64,000 nt of DNA from Lewinella sp. LCG006 (GCF_040784935.1 NZ_CP160680.1:3938501-4002500), one strand, 5' to 3'; positions 1 to 8,936 are shown, counted from the first letter of the stretch. Program-made: numbers and translations. Notes: generated from the sequence alone by a model not told the origin.

Positions 1-1
1 T

Positions 2-892
2 ACGCTGCCTGCTTTGGAAGTTGGAGCTTGCCAAACCTTTTCGATTAACCTGGAGGTATCCTGCGACGCCGATCTGGGACAAGAACATTGTTTGCAGGTA
101 GATATACCACTTGCTAACGAATGCACTATGGCTGGTCTGAGTGGGAGTTATACGGAATGCCAGATCAATATTGGCTCCTACGATCCTAACGACAAGAGGG
201 CTTTTGTAGCAGGGCGGGAAATAGATACTTATCTTCTACCAGGCACCGAAGAATTGAGCTATCACATAAGATTTCAAAATACGGGTAGTGATACTGCTTT
301 TACGGTGGTCGTCACAGACACCCTTCCAATAACCTTAGATCCTTCGACTTTTCGGTTTGAAAATAGTAGTCATCCGTGCGAAACAGCATTTCGCACAGGA
401 GAAGGTGGATTAACTGTTTTAGAATTTACTTTCAATGATATCCTATTGGTTGACTCTATGACCAATGAACCTGCTTCCCATGGGTTTGTGAAATTCGCAA
501 TTGCTCCTCTTGATAGCTTGGAGCTAGGTACTTCCGTTCTTAATTTTGCGGATATCTTTTTTGATTTTAATGAACCAGTGCGCACCAATACTTCCAGTCT
601 GCTGTATGATTTTCCTTCAGGTACGGAAATACCTTTATCAGAGAAATACAAGTTACATGCTTTCCCAAATCCGTTTACGGGGCAGGTCTTCTTTGAGATA
701 CAGGGCCCTCCTGCCCCTGAGCAATTATTATGGGAGTGTTTTAATGCTCAGGGAAAACTGATCGCCAAAATGTTAGTTTCAGAAAAACGGTGGAATTGGT
801 CTGGAAACCATCTACCCGCTGGTTTCTATATTTATCGCCTCTCCAATAGGGAAGGCCTCTTGGTAACGGAGAAATTGATAAAGACAAAATAA
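2..892 (+). CDS. T9SS-sorted secreted protein, C-terminal part (5' end outside window)
   Basis: The reading frame is open to the left edge of the window, so only the last ~297 residues are visible; the first apparent start (TTG at 14) is probably internal. The visible part holds a DUF11/CARDB-like beta-sandwich module (YHIRFQNTGSDTAFTVVVTD and DTLPITLDPSTFRFENSS) of the kind found next to sorting domains in Bacteroidota cell-surface proteins. It ends in a type A T9SS sorting domain: AFPNPFTGQVFFEI, then NAQGKLIAK, then LPAGFYIYRLSN and a basic tail ending in KLIKTK. The protein is therefore probably exported by Sec, crosses the outer membrane through T9SS, and is secreted or surface-attached. 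The functional domain lies outside the window. Confidence 0.85.
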   Translation, partial: TLPALEVGACQTFSINLEVSCDADLGQEHCLQVDIPLANECTMAGLSGSYTECQINIGSYDPNDKRAFVAGREIDTYLLPGTEELSYHIRFQNTGSDTAFTVVVTDTLPITLDPSTFRFENSSHPCETAFRTGEGGLTVLEFTFNDILLVDSMTNEPASHGFVKFAIAPLDSLELGTSVLNFADIFFDFNEPVRTNTSSLLYDFPSGTEIPLSEKYKLHAFPNPFTGQVFFEIQGPPAPEQLLWECFNAQGKLIAKMLVSEKRWNWSGNHLPAGFYIYRLSNREGLLVTEKLIKTK

Positions 893-938
893 TTTGAAAT
901 ACTGTGGCAAAGAGAAGGAGAGGTTTTCGGCATTAAGC

Positions 939-1319
939 TTACCCTCCAGTCACGGATCGTAAGGCTTCCATCTGGGTAGCCCAGAGCTGCTTTTGGTCTT
1001 CTACTTCATCAGCATCGCAAAAATCGGTAATGACAAGAATCGTTTCTCCGGTTACCGGAGATCGGTCCATGTTGAATTCAAGATATTCTCTCTCATCATC
1101 AGCATCTTCCCAGTGGAAACGGAGGAGTTCTTCCTCGATGTCTTCAATGAGTTCTGCTTCTTCTTCCGCGCCATTCCATTCAAAAATGTACATCCGTCCT
1201 TGAATACGAACTTGGTCACAAAACCAACGGATCAGGCAGTCTGGTGTGCTTAAAAATTGGTACAAAATGGCCGGAGATGCGCGAAAGATGAATTCTTTCG
1301 AAAATTTTACTCTCTCCAT
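939..1319 (-). CDS. START-like (SRPBCC) domain protein
   Basis: This 126-aa soluble protein begins MERVKFSKEFIFRASPAILY and has the SRPBCC/START_2 pattern: an N-terminal strand, an RASPAILYQFLSTPDCLIRWF helix-and-strand region, and a C-terminal helix (DQKQLWATQMEALRSV). The family forms a hydrophobic ligand-binding cavity. Short stand-alone members of this size are common in Bacteroidota, and their ligands are generally unknown. The gene is convergent with the preceding T9SS gene and divergent from rpoD. The central part is very acidic (AEEEAELIEDIEEELLRFHW), which suggests a cytoplasmic protein. Fold assignment is fairly confident; no function is proposed. Confidence 0.75.
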   Translation of the reverse strand: MERVKFSKEFIFRASPAILYQFLSTPDCLIRWFCDQVRIQGRMYIFEWNGAEEEAELIEDIEEELLRFHWEDADDEREYLEFNMDRSPVTGETILVITDFCDADEVEDQKQLWATQMEALRSVTGG

Positions 1320-1526
1320 AGTAAGGGCATGGGTTTAGTGAGAATTTTACGCTCACAAATAATTAATGCGAATCCGTGAATCGGTTCGGCACAATAAAAG
1401 AGAAAGCAGCCATTTTTCCAAATCTTTACTTGCATTAAGTATAAAAAATATAGATTGTTGTAAGGACACAACTATTCTCTTTATCAGTTTGTTACTAAAA
1501 GGCAAACAATTATATCGGCTAGAAGC

Positions 1527-1557
1527 TTGACAATTAGCTGTTTTGCACGTATTTTTG
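1527..1557 (+). promoter_or_regulatory. Bacteroidota-type promoter upstream of rpoD
   Basis: TTGACA at 1527-1532 is followed by a 17-bp spacer and TATTTTTG at 1550-1557. This exactly matches the Bacteroidota primary-sigma consensus (-33 TTG, -7 TAnnTTTG). Transcription should start near 1563, leaving a leader of about 180 nt before the rpoD start codon. It was identified by eye; no mapping data exist here. Confidence 0.6.
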
Positions 1558-1681
1558 CGCTTAAATTTCGATAAAATATTATTTTTCTAATTTATATGGC
1601 GGTAACTCAAATACTCAAAATCTCTTCCTGTCAGATGGGGTTAGTTAGGGTTGCCAAGTTCCAATAAATGAATTCGAGCGT

Positions 1682-1719
1682 AAATCCGGCTTGTATGCAG
1701 CGCAAGGCGGGTTTTTTAT
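1682..1719 (+). terminator. Hairpin plus T-run in the rpoD leader (attenuator or end of a small RNA)
   Basis: CCGGCTTG (1686-1693) pairs with CAAGGCGG (1703-1710) with one G-G mismatch. The stem can be extended outward by the flanking AAAT and GTTT, and a T-rich run (1712-1720) follows. It has intrinsic-terminator form but lies 25 bp upstream of the rpoD ATG, between the predicted promoter and the gene. It could attenuate rpoD transcription or end a separate ~155-nt RNA starting near 1563. The remaining 1320-1744 region has no plausible protein gene. Confidence 0.4.
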
Positions 1720-1744
1720 TTTCGACAATAAAGAGGCTAAATAA

Positions 1745-2614
1745 ATGAGACAGCTTAAGATCACAAAATCCATTACTAACCGCGAAAGTCAGTCCCTAGA
1801 GAAATACCTCCAGGAGATCGGTAAGGTGGATTTGTTGACACCGGAAGAAGAGGTGGAATTAGCGAAGCGGATCAAACAAGGTGATCAGGCCGCTTTGGAA
1901 AAATTGACCAAAGCTAACTTACGATTTGTGGTTTCGGTAGCGAAACAGTACCAAAACCAAGGGCTTTCCTTAAGTGATTTGATCAACGAAGGCAACCTGG
2001 GTTTGATCAAAGCAGCGCAACGTTTTGATGAAACGCGTGGTTTCAAGTTTATCTCTTATGCCGTTTGGTGGATTCGCCAATCGATCCTTCAAGCACTTGC
2101 AGAGCAATCGCGCATCGTCCGTCTACCTTTAAACAAGGTAGGTTCCCTCAACAAAATCAACAAGGCTTTTTCCGAACTCGAACAAGAGTACGAGCGTGAG
2201 CCTTCTCCCGAAGAATTAGCAGATCAGCTGGAAATCTCTACCGAAGAAGTAGAAACGACGCTTGGCGTTGCTGCCCGGCACGTATCTATGGATGCGCCTT
2301 TCGTGGAAGGTGAAGACAATAGCCTGTTGGATGTACTCGAAAATACTGCTACACCTGATACCGATGCTGCTTTGGAGTACCGGGAATCACTGCGCCGGGA
2401 AATCGAACGTTCTCTATCAACACTTACTGATCGCCAGTGCGATGTCATCAAGCTGTACTTCGGCATTGGTGTAGAGCACCCTATGTCCTTGGAGGATATC
2501 GGCGATAAATTTGGCCTTACCCGCGAGCGGGTTCGCCAGATTAAGGACAAAGCCATTAATAAGCTTCGTTCCGCCAACCGTAGCAAGCTGCTCAAGCACT
2601 ATTTGGGTGCTTAG
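1745..2614 (+). CDS. rpoD: RNA polymerase primary sigma factor RpoD/SigA
   Basis: This 289-aa protein is the compact housekeeping sigma-70 typical of Bacteroidota, lacking the long region 1.1 and non-conserved region of the E. coli protein. Region 1.2 is visible at [20 protein letters not shown]. Region 2 includes [34 protein letters not shown] and the promoter-melting/-10 recognition helix [19 protein letters not shown]. Region 3 starts near [14 protein letters not shown], and region 4.2 is the [23 protein letters not shown]. It directs core RNA polymerase to -33/-7 promoters such as those noted in this window. The ATG at 1745 is the only start giving the conserved [11 protein letters not shown]-terminus. 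A bidirectional terminator separates it from convergent glgC. Confidence 0.97.
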   Translation: MRQLKITKSITNRESQSLEKYLQEIGKVDLLTPEEEVELAKRIKQGDQAALEKLTKANLRFVVSVAKQYQNQGLSLSDLINEGNLGLIKAAQRFDETRGFKFISYAVWWIRQSILQALAEQSRIVRLPLNKVGSLNKINKAFSELEQEYEREPSPEELADQLEISTEEVETTLGVAARHVSMDAPFVEGEDNSLLDVLENTATPDTDAALEYRESLRREIERSLSTLTDRQCDVIKLYFGIGVEHPMSLEDIGDKFGLTRERVRQIKDKAINKLRSANRSKLLKHYLGA

Positions 2615-2630
2615 TACCTTTGGGGGGCAC

Positions 2631-2670
2631 AAAAAAATCCCGCTGATGAAACCATCAGCGGGATTTTTTT
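2631..2670. terminator. Bidirectional rho-independent terminator between rpoD and glgC
   Basis: A perfect 18-bp inverted repeat has arms 2631-2648 and 2653-2670 and an AAAC loop. The core stem is TCCCGCTGATG/CATCAGCGGGA. Each arm carries a seven-base A or T run, so either strand gives a GC stem followed by U residues. It lies between the convergent stop codons of rpoD (+) and glgC (-) and should end both transcripts. Confidence 0.92.
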
Positions 2671-2681
2671 TGTGAACTAAT

Positions 2682-3959
2682 TTAGCTCTGTAGGCCAATT
2701 CTAGTGCCGGGAGGAATGACAGCCCCCTTACGGGTAACGATAATCCCCCCTCGTATCATGTACGTAGGCGTTTCGGTATCCTCCAGGGAGGTACTACCGT
2801 GGATACGGACATTGTCACCGATGCGGCAATCCTTATCAATGATTGCATTGCGAATGTAACAACCAGAACCAATGCCCATTGCGGGCGTGTTACCCAAGGT
2901 CTCTAGTTCGGCCATCGTTTCGTAATAATCATTACCCATGATAATGGCGTTCGATATCTCGGTATCAGTCCCAATCCGGGAACGTAAACCGATGATCGCG
3001 TGGTCTATTTGTCGGGCATGTACAATACAACCTTCGGCAATAATCGCTTGGTTGAAGAAGGTGCCAAAAATCTTGGAAGGCGCCAACATCCGCGGACGAG
3101 TATAGATCTGCTCTTCGTTGTCAAACATATTGAAGGCCGGAACGGGATCCGTCAGGGCAATATTGGCATCGAAGAACGAACGGATGGTTCCAATATCTTC
3201 CCAGTAGCCATCGTAAGCATAGCTGGCTACCCGAAACTTGTTATTAATGGCGTAAGGAATGATCTCTTTACCAAAATCAGTAGCATCAGGGTTTTCGTCA
3301 AATAACCGCTCCAGGAAGGTTCTAGAGAAAATATAAATTCCCATAGAAGCCATCCAATTTTTCCCTTGCGAGGTATATTTTTCCGGAAGAGGAGAGGTCC
3401 ACTCAGAAAGCATATCCGAAGATGGTTTCTCTACGAAACTCTCAATCATCTGGTTATCATCCTGTTTGAGGATGCCAAAACCAGGAGCGTCTTTGTCATT
3501 TACCGGAATGGTCGCAATGGTTAAATCTGCTTTTTTCTCAATATGATACTGGGCAAAATCGGCCAGGTCCATCTGGTAAAGCTGATCCCCGGAAAGAATC
3601 ATGACATAGTCGTGGTCGTGGTTGCGCAGGTGATGCATACTTTGGCGTACCGCATCTGCCGTGCCCTGAAACCAACTGTCGCTATTTTGAGTTTGCTCCG
3701 CCGCAAGAATATCGACAAACCCGTGGCTGAAAGAATCGAAATTATAAGTGTTTTTGATGTGCTGATTGAGGGACGCACTATTGTACTGGGTAAGCACAAA
3801 CATCCGGCGAATACCTGAGTTAAGGCAATTGGAAATCGGAATATCAATAAGGCGGTATTTTCCACCAATGGGTACTGCTGGTTTTGATCGTTGTTCTGTT
3901 AGTGGGAATAAGCGTGTACCGGCACCTCCACCAAGGATAAGACTGATTATTTTGATCAT
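2682..3959 (-). CDS. glgC: Glucose-1-phosphate adenylyltransferase (ADP-glucose pyrophosphorylase)
   Basis: At 425 aa this is the usual GlgC length. The enzyme makes ADP-glucose from ATP and glucose-1-phosphate, the committed step of bacterial glycogen synthesis, in the cytoplasm. The N-terminal nucleotidyltransferase motif is LGGGAGTRLFPLTEQRSKPA, followed by the family signature KYRLIDIPISNCLNSGIRR. The region GTADAVRQ and the catalytic-site strand DYVMILSGDQLYQMD are also visible. The C-terminus is a left-handed beta-helix (INDKDC-like repeats: IDKDCRIGDNVRI, GSTSLED) ending in a conserved GGIIVTRKGAVIPPGTRIG. No other glycogen gene lies next to it. The start MIKIISLILGGG is unambiguous. 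Confidence 0.96.
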   Translation of the reverse strand: MIKIISLILGGGAGTRLFPLTEQRSKPAVPIGGKYRLIDIPISNCLNSGIRRMFVLTQYNSASLNQHIKNTYNFDSFSHGFVDILAAEQTQNSDSWFQGTADAVRQSMHHLRNHDHDYVMILSGDQLYQMDLADFAQYHIEKKADLTIATIPVNDKDAPGFGILKQDDNQMIESFVEKPSSDMLSEWTSPLPEKYTSQGKNWMASMGIYIFSRTFLERLFDENPDATDFGKEIIPYAINNKFRVASYAYDGYWEDIGTIRSFFDANIALTDPVPAFNMFDNEEQIYTRPRMLAPSKIFGTFFNQAIIAEGCIVHARQIDHAIIGLRSRIGTDTEISNAIIMGNDYYETMAELETLGNTPAMGIGSGCYIRNAIIDKDCRIGDNVRIHGSTSLEDTETPTYMIRGGIIVTRKGAVIPPGTRIGLQS

Positions 3960-4155
3960 AGATTAAAAGATAGTATAGCTTTACTCCCCAGTATAGGGGA
4001 TGAATAAAGAAGGTTTTTAGATTAGGGCTAAAAGTTAGAAAAAATGTTGTGTATTATTTCCCTTAAAGCTTATTATTTTGCTAAGAACGCCAATTTCTTA
4101 AACTTGTATTAATTTTTGAGTAGGAAGTCTTGCAAGAATAGAAAAAAGCAAATAC

Positions 4156-4179
4156 ATTTACGTAAGCACTTACGTAAAT
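4156..4179. promoter_or_regulatory. Palindromic operator candidate upstream of the MarR-GNAT gene
   Basis: There is a perfect 11-bp inverted repeat ATTTACGTAAG-CA-CTTACGTAAAT, each arm containing the self-complementary TACGTA. It ends 8 bp before the start codon of a MarR-family gene. Its size and symmetry fit a MarR dimer site, so autoregulation is inferred. A -7-like TAGTTTTG (4179-4186) adjoins and overlaps its right edge. Confidence 0.6.
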
Positions 4180-4187
4180 AGTTTTGT

Positions 4188-5141
4188 ATGGAACCAGAAT
4201 TTTATCAAATAGCCGGTGTGATGGCTATCGGGAGCCGCTTGCGGCGCTTAAGTGAAATGGTGACGCTGGATGGAGCGGCGATTTTTCGTTTGCAACAAAT
4301 GGATTTTGAACCTCGGTGGTTTCCGGTGTTTTACATGCTGAGTGAACGTGGACCGATGCACGTCACCGATTTGGCGCAACGGATAGGGCAGTCGCATGCT
4401 TCCGTGAGCCAAGTAGCTAAAGAGATGGAGAAAGATGACTTACTCACCAAGGTGCGCGACAAGCAAGACGGCCGAAAAAGCCTACTCTCACTTTCGGAAG
4501 CGGGGGAGGCCATCGCTGGAAAAATGGCCGATTTTTACGATGATGTTTACCAAAGCGTTGCCGACCTCCTGGCGGAAACGGATCATAATTTCTGGGGTGC
4601 GATGCAGGATTTGGAGCTCGCTTTGGAAACCAAAAGCATCACCCGCAGGGTGGAGGAACGGCGTAAAGCTCGTTTGTCAGAGGTTATCCAGATTGTGCCT
4701 TATCAGCCGGCTTACCAGCAAGCCTTCCGGGATATCAATGTGGCCTGGATTGAGCAATATTTTACCATGGAGGCCGCTGATTACGCTGCGCTTGATCATC
4801 CACAGACGTATATCCTGGATAAGGGTGGTTTTATCTTCGTTGCCTTATTTGAAGGAGAACCAGTAGGGGTCGTCGCCATGTTAAAAATGCCTGATGCTAC
4901 GTATGAATTGGCCAAAATGGGGGTAAGCCCTCTGGCGCAAGGCAAAGGTGTAGGGTATTTGTTAGGACAAAAAGTGATCGCAAAGGCGCGAGAAGTGGGA
5001 GCTAGTCGACTGTATTTGGAAAGCAATACCCTCTTGCAACCCGCCATTAACCTCTATTACAAACTAGGTTTTACGCGTTTGGTCAACAAGTTGCCGAGCC
5101 CTTATGCGCGCTCTAATATTCAAATGGAGTTATTGCTTTAA
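4188..5141 (+). CDS. MarR-family regulator fused to a GNAT acetyltransferase
   Basis: This 317-aa two-domain protein has an N-terminal winged-helix MarR domain (about 1-145): FYQIAGVMAIGSRLRRLSEM, the recognition helix region MHVTDLAQRIGQSHASVSQ and the wing KVRDKQDGRKSLLSLSEAG. A C-terminal GNAT domain (about 160-317) has the acetyl-CoA loop VSPLAQGKGVGYLLGQKVIA and the closing strand INLYYKLGFTRLVNKLPSPY. MarR-GNAT fusions are a known architecture; the acetylated substrate cannot be told from sequence. The start at 4188 is preferred because the family N-terminus (FYxxxGxxAIGSRLRRL) begins at once. However, a -7-like box ends 1 bp upstream of that ATG, so either the mRNA is nearly leaderless or M12 (4221) is used. 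A perfect operator palindrome precedes the gene. Confidence 0.9.
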   Translation: MEPEFYQIAGVMAIGSRLRRLSEMVTLDGAAIFRLQQMDFEPRWFPVFYMLSERGPMHVTDLAQRIGQSHASVSQVAKEMEKDDLLTKVRDKQDGRKSLLSLSEAGEAIAGKMADFYDDVYQSVADLLAETDHNFWGAMQDLELALETKSITRRVEERRKARLSEVIQIVPYQPAYQQAFRDINVAWIEQYFTMEAADYAALDHPQTYILDKGGFIFVALFEGEPVGVVAMLKMPDATYELAKMGVSPLAQGKGVGYLLGQKVIAKAREVGASRLYLESNTLLQPAINLYYKLGFTRLVNKLPSPYARSNIQMELLL

Positions 5142-5319
5142 GATCGGTTTAATTTGACAGACTAAAAGTTAAAGTACACTTTGTTTTTTAAGCTCAATAC
5201 GATCGTAGTGGGCCGAATTTGGGGTTTGTCATTCTGGTTGCCAAACAGGAAGCTTGACGGTGGATTGTAAATGTCTTTGTTTGGTTATCTTTCAATTTGA
5301 ACACCAAAACGCGCTCATT

Positions 5320-7023
5320 ATGAAAAAAACATTCCACTTTTTACTCTTTCTCTGTGCCTTTTCCATTCAAGCACAGGAGATCAACCTGACGATAGGAGAG
5401 TACCTTTATAATAACGTCGTTGATGTTATTCCGCTGGAAACTGGTGGCTGGTTGGCGGTTGCTGATGTCTCCGATCTTGATAATGGCTTTCGAGTGAGGC
5501 CACGTTTGTTACGGATATCGCCCCAGAATACCATCGAATGGTCGGTTACGCTGCCTCCTGGTAGTTATGATTATAGCACTGTCGCCTTACTTTACGACTC
5601 CTTATTACAGCAATGTTATTTGATCCATCGACGAAACGAATGTGATTTGATTGGGCCTGATGTCATTTATGCTTTCGATACAGAAGGCAATCTTTTGTGG
5701 ACGGACAGTCCAGAAGCAGAATTCATTATCAGCTTGGATAATTCAGCAGCAACAATTGCGATGGTGCCAGGAGAAGGTCTTTTTTTATTGAGAGATGGAA
5801 GTTTTTCCGCTCCTGTTCTCATCTTCAAGGATGCATCAGGAACCACTGTCAGGGAATACCCCATTGACGGTGCTGTTTTTAGTGGTGTCTACTATTGGCG
5901 CCCAGATACCTTGTTATTGACGTTGGAAAACCGCTTGTTATACACTGCTTATACAGACGACTCCCTTCATGTTTTTGCAGAGCAGATACTTACCGACGAT
6001 GATATTCAAACACTCCATGTATTAAACGACAGCGTTATTTACAGTCAGTTTTACAATAGGATTACACGGTATGACTACTTAATTGACAATAGTAATTTCC
6101 TGGCAGATACTACTGTAGAAGTTCCCCCGGCTGGTATTATATATAACCTTTCTTTTGATGAAAATGCAATGTTTGCCGTAAGGGAGCAAAGCGTTTTTAC
6201 TTATACGCATGATCTGCGCGAACGTACGGAGTACCAACTAAACATTCCTGGGACACAACTTTTTGGTGTAGCCTCCGATAATCAGGATTTGGTTGTTTAC
6301 GGGAATACCGAGATCGCTGGTAATAACGGTTTTTATACTCGTGAAGGTTTCGCGTATAGCATCTCTGGCGAACCTCTGTTGAACCGGGATTTGGAACTTA
6401 CCCATATCTCGTCTACGGGAGTTATCCGGGAGGAAAGTCCTTTTGGGGGGTATATTTCTACTTTTGATAGCATTCAAGCTACGGTATACAATGGGGGGAT
6501 GGATACGGTATCCTCCTTGCACGTGAAAATTCAAAAAAGGTCGAGTTCTTTTATTTGCCCGGGTTTTAGAGGCCTAAACGAATCATTTTCAAACCTGCAA
6601 TTATTACCAGGTGACAGTATCTCCCTGTTTTTAGGATCGCTAACGGGCTACAACTTTCTCAACAATACGCTTTGCGCGTGGGTAGGCACGGAAGCATCAC
6701 CATTGGAGACCGACTTTAGTAACAACACGAGCTGCACGGAGGTAGATATTATCAATGCCTTGGAGACACCTTCGTCCGTCTCCTCCCTGCGTGTTTACCC
6801 AAATCCTACCAGCGATTTTCTCTATTTCAACAACACCGATCAGTGGCAATATTATCAACTCTTTGATGCTCGTGGGGTATTGGTGCAACAAGCGCCTTTG
6901 CCTAAAGGGGAGGCTACAACGCAGTTGGATCTCAATGATTTGCCTGGAGGGGTGTACCATCTTATATTGGATGGGCGGGAAGGCCGTACCCAGGCGCGAG
7001 TGGTAAAAGTACAGCTTAAGTAA
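5320..7023 (+). CDS. T9SS type A-sorted secreted protein of unknown function
   Basis: The protein is 567 aa from the ATG at 5320. This start is chosen over upstream TTG/ATG codons because it yields a clean signal peptide, MKKTFHFLLFLCAFSIQAQ, cleaved after AQA/Q-type residues. The N-terminal two thirds look like a beta-propeller-type repeat series (repeated short strands with W/Y and D residues, such as LFKDASGTTVREYPIDGAV and HVLNDSVIYSQFYNRITRYD). The next ~100 aa form a CARDB/DUF11-like beta-sandwich (SIQATVYNGGMDTVSSLHV). It ends in a T9SS sorting domain: LRVYPNPTSDFLYF, then FDARGVLVQQ, then LPGGVYHLIL, with a basic end RVVKVQLK. It is probably secreted or attached to the cell surface. 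No enzymatic motif was seen. Confidence 0.87.
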   Translation: MKKTFHFLLFLCAFSIQAQEINLTIGEYLYNNVVDVIPLETGGWLAVADVSDLDNGFRVRPRLLRISPQNTIEWSVTLPPGSYDYSTVALLYDSLLQQCYLIHRRNECDLIGPDVIYAFDTEGNLLWTDSPEAEFIISLDNSAATIAMVPGEGLFLLRDGSFSAPVLIFKDASGTTVREYPIDGAVFSGVYYWRPDTLLLTLENRLLYTAYTDDSLHVFAEQILTDDDIQTLHVLNDSVIYSQFYNRITRYDYLIDNSNFLADTTVEVPPAGIIYNLSFDENAMFAVREQSVFTYTHDLRERTEYQLNIPGTQLFGVASDNQDLVVYGNTEIAGNNGFYTREGFAYSISGEPLLNRDLELTHISSTGVIREESPFGGYISTFDSIQATVYNGGMDTVSSLHVKIQKRSSSFICPGFRGLNESFSNLQLLPGDSISLFLGSLTGYNFLNNTLCAWVGTEASPLETDFSNNTSCTEVDIINALETPSSVSSLRVYPNPTSDFLYFNNTDQWQYYQLFDARGVLVQQAPLPKGEATTQLDLNDLPGGVYHLILDGREGRTQARVVKVQLK

Positions 7024-7063
7024 GGTTGTTGAGGAATTTTATTATTTATCTACCTTAGTATTT

Positions 7064-7188
7064 TGACGGAAATAACTGATTCCATTTTTTCCAACGATTC
7101 GCGAAAATTTTCACGCAAGCTCCTTCTAGTTGCTTGCTTAGAAAATTTTAGCGAATCAAAAATGGAATCAGTTATTTTTGTTCCGTCA
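7064..7188. repeat. 125-bp imperfect inverted repeat (MITE-like or long hairpin)
   Basis: Two ~55-bp arms meet around a short centre (7120-7130). The left arm begins TGACGGAAATAACTGATTCC (7064-7083) and the right arm ends with its near reverse complement GGAATCAGTTATTTTTGTTCCGTCA; inner segments TTCGCGAAAATTTT and AAAATTTTAGCGAA also pair. There are a few mismatches and a 4-base bulge. It fills the gap between the T9SS gene and the DUF6909-like gene. It could be a degenerate miniature transposable element or a terminator-like stem. Confidence 0.7.
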
Positions 7189-7223
7189 CTTAAGGTTGTA
7201 ATTTTACGCTCCAAAATTACGCT

Positions 7224-8936
7224 ATGCCTATGTCATTGCCCATTCCCAACCGCAACCGTGCCCAGATTAGTCGGGCTGCTATTGAGCGCCTTTATATTGC
7301 TATGCGCCACCTTTTTATCAGAGGGAGCTATAAGCCACTAGGGGTTTCAGGGGAGGCGATGATTGAGGCACTGACCGAGTTGCGCCCGGAAATTTACGGC
7401 AGTGTCAACGAGCCAGAGCGGGTAGAGTTGAATGGGATGTTTTACATCTTCCAGCGTTTGCCCAAAGGCATCGAAGAATGTCGCTTTATAAAACTCATCT
7501 CGCGCGAAGGCTACGAACAAACCGATTTTGTACCCATCATTCCTCCTGCTCGCCGCCGCAATGCTTACCGGATCGATAAGGAGGAGATGTACATTGAAAT
7601 GACCCGGGGCCGTAGCGATATCTACGATATTCTTACCCACCTTACCTTCATGTACATTGAATCGGAAAAAATCCGCCGGAACAGTGAAAATCACCGTGGT
7701 GAGAAACGCCGAGAGTGGAATATGCTGGAAGAGATTGTGAAAAGAGAGGAGGCAGGAGAGGAGTTTAACCGTGAAGTGGCTTACACTTACCTGAGTACTT
7801 TGTTGGGGAGAACCTATCAAGAGACGATTGCTGCCTGTGAGCGTTTTGACAAAGACCCCAACCTCAACAGTATTTTTCATATTACCTATTGGCTGGGCTG
7901 TCTTTCTTCTCAGGAGGCACACCAAAAGAAGGACAGGGAGATTAGTTTTTCCAGTACGCTGCGCGATATGATTGGGCATCATCTGCACGGTAGTCGCTGG
8001 GCCAATGCCATCAAGGAAGCCTTACATGAGTACCAATTAGATGGTCGCCCGTTGCATATCATCAGTGCTAACCTGCACAGCGTGATGAACTCGCTTTACG
8101 CGGAAGCGGCACTGCCCAAAGAAGCGGCTAAATACCCGCCCAAAGAGTTGTTTGAGCTGTTGAGTATGCCAGAAAATGGTAAGCTTCGCCAACGCTTAAC
8201 GGATTATGCCCGGCAGCATGGTATGGTACAGTTGGATGATACCAGTGGAACCAATATTTCGGTACAGTTTTTTGATTTGGGAAAAATCAAAACACCTCCA
8301 CGTTTTCTGGATTGGCAATTGCCAGAAAAAAAGGAACAAATCCCGGTAGTCTTTGTGATGGATTATGCCTTCGGCGAGCAAGCTTACGAAACGATGGACG
8401 AGCTGTTGCGTCCGCACGAAATGCCTAACCATCGCCATGATCTCCCCGTAGCGTCGATCAATATCATGGGTAAGGCAGGCATTTTGGAAGGAGGTAAAGG
8501 AGATATCATGGTGCCTTCGGCGCACGTTTTTGAAGGTACGGCAGATAATTATCCTTTTAAGAACGACCTTCGCAAAGAGGATTTTGAAAACGACCTTGGT
8601 ATTGGTGTTTTAGAAGGACTGATGATCACTGTTTTGGGGACGAGCCTGCAAAACCGCGATATTTTACGTTATTTTCGCAAATCGTCCTGGCAAGCCATTG
8701 GTCTGGAGATGGAGGGAGCACACTACCAGAAAGCCATCCAGGCAGCCAGTAAAATTCGGCACAGTGTGCGAGAAGATGTCGTTTTGCGTTATGCCTACTA
8801 CGCCTCTGATAACCCGCTGGAAACGGGCTCTACGCTGGCTAGTGGCAGCTTGGGACTGAGTGGGGTAGCTCCAACTTATATGATTACCCGGGTGTTTTTA
8901 AACAAAATACTGGCAGCTAGCGCCAGTAAAAAATAA
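7224..8936 (+). CDS. DUF6909-like conserved Bacteroidota protein with a nucleoside-phosphorylase-like C-terminus
   Basis: This 570-aa soluble protein has no signal peptide. The N-terminal region (SRAAIERLYIAMRHLFIRGSYKP and RSDIYDILTHLTFMYIESEK) resembles the uncharacterised DUF6909 family, as I recall it. The C-terminal ~220 aa recall the PNP/UDP (purine/uridine phosphorylase) fold. It has a glycine-rich strand INIMGKAGILEGGKGDIMVPS, then GLEMEGAHYQKAIQAA with the EMEG motif typical of nucleosidases, and YYASDNPLETGSTLASGSLG near the end. Binding of a nucleoside- or ribose-containing ligand is an inference. It is followed after 6 bp by a GNAT gene, so the two are probably co-transcribed. The start at 7224 leaves only a short leader after the 125-bp inverted repeat. 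Confidence 0.75.
   Translation: MPMSLPIPNRNRAQISRAAIERLYIAMRHLFIRGSYKPLGVSGEAMIEALTELRPEIYGSVNEPERVELNGMFYIFQRLPKGIEECRFIKLISREGYEQTDFVPIIPPARRRNAYRIDKEEMYIEMTRGRSDIYDILTHLTFMYIESEKIRRNSENHRGEKRREWNMLEEIVKREEAGEEFNREVAYTYLSTLLGRTYQETIAACERFDKDPNLNSIFHITYWLGCLSSQEAHQKKDREISFSSTLRDMIGHHLHGSRWANAIKEALHEYQLDGRPLHIISANLHSVMNSLYAEAALPKEAAKYPPKELFELLSMPENGKLRQRLTDYARQHGMVQLDDTSGTNISVQFFDLGKIKTPPRFLDWQLPEKKEQIPVVFVMDYAFGEQAYETMDELLRPHEMPNHRHDLPVASINIMGKAGILEGGKGDIMVPSAHVFEGTADNYPFKNDLRKEDFENDLGIGVLEGLMITVLGTSLQNRDILRYFRKSSWQAIGLEMEGAHYQKAIQAASKIRHSVREDVVLRYAYYASDNPLETGSTLASGSLGLSGVAPTYMITRVFLNKILAASASKK

Noticed and set aside
7063-7341. 92-aa open frame over the 125-bp inverted repeat
   Set aside because: It is created by the hairpin arms and overlaps the real downstream gene in another frame.
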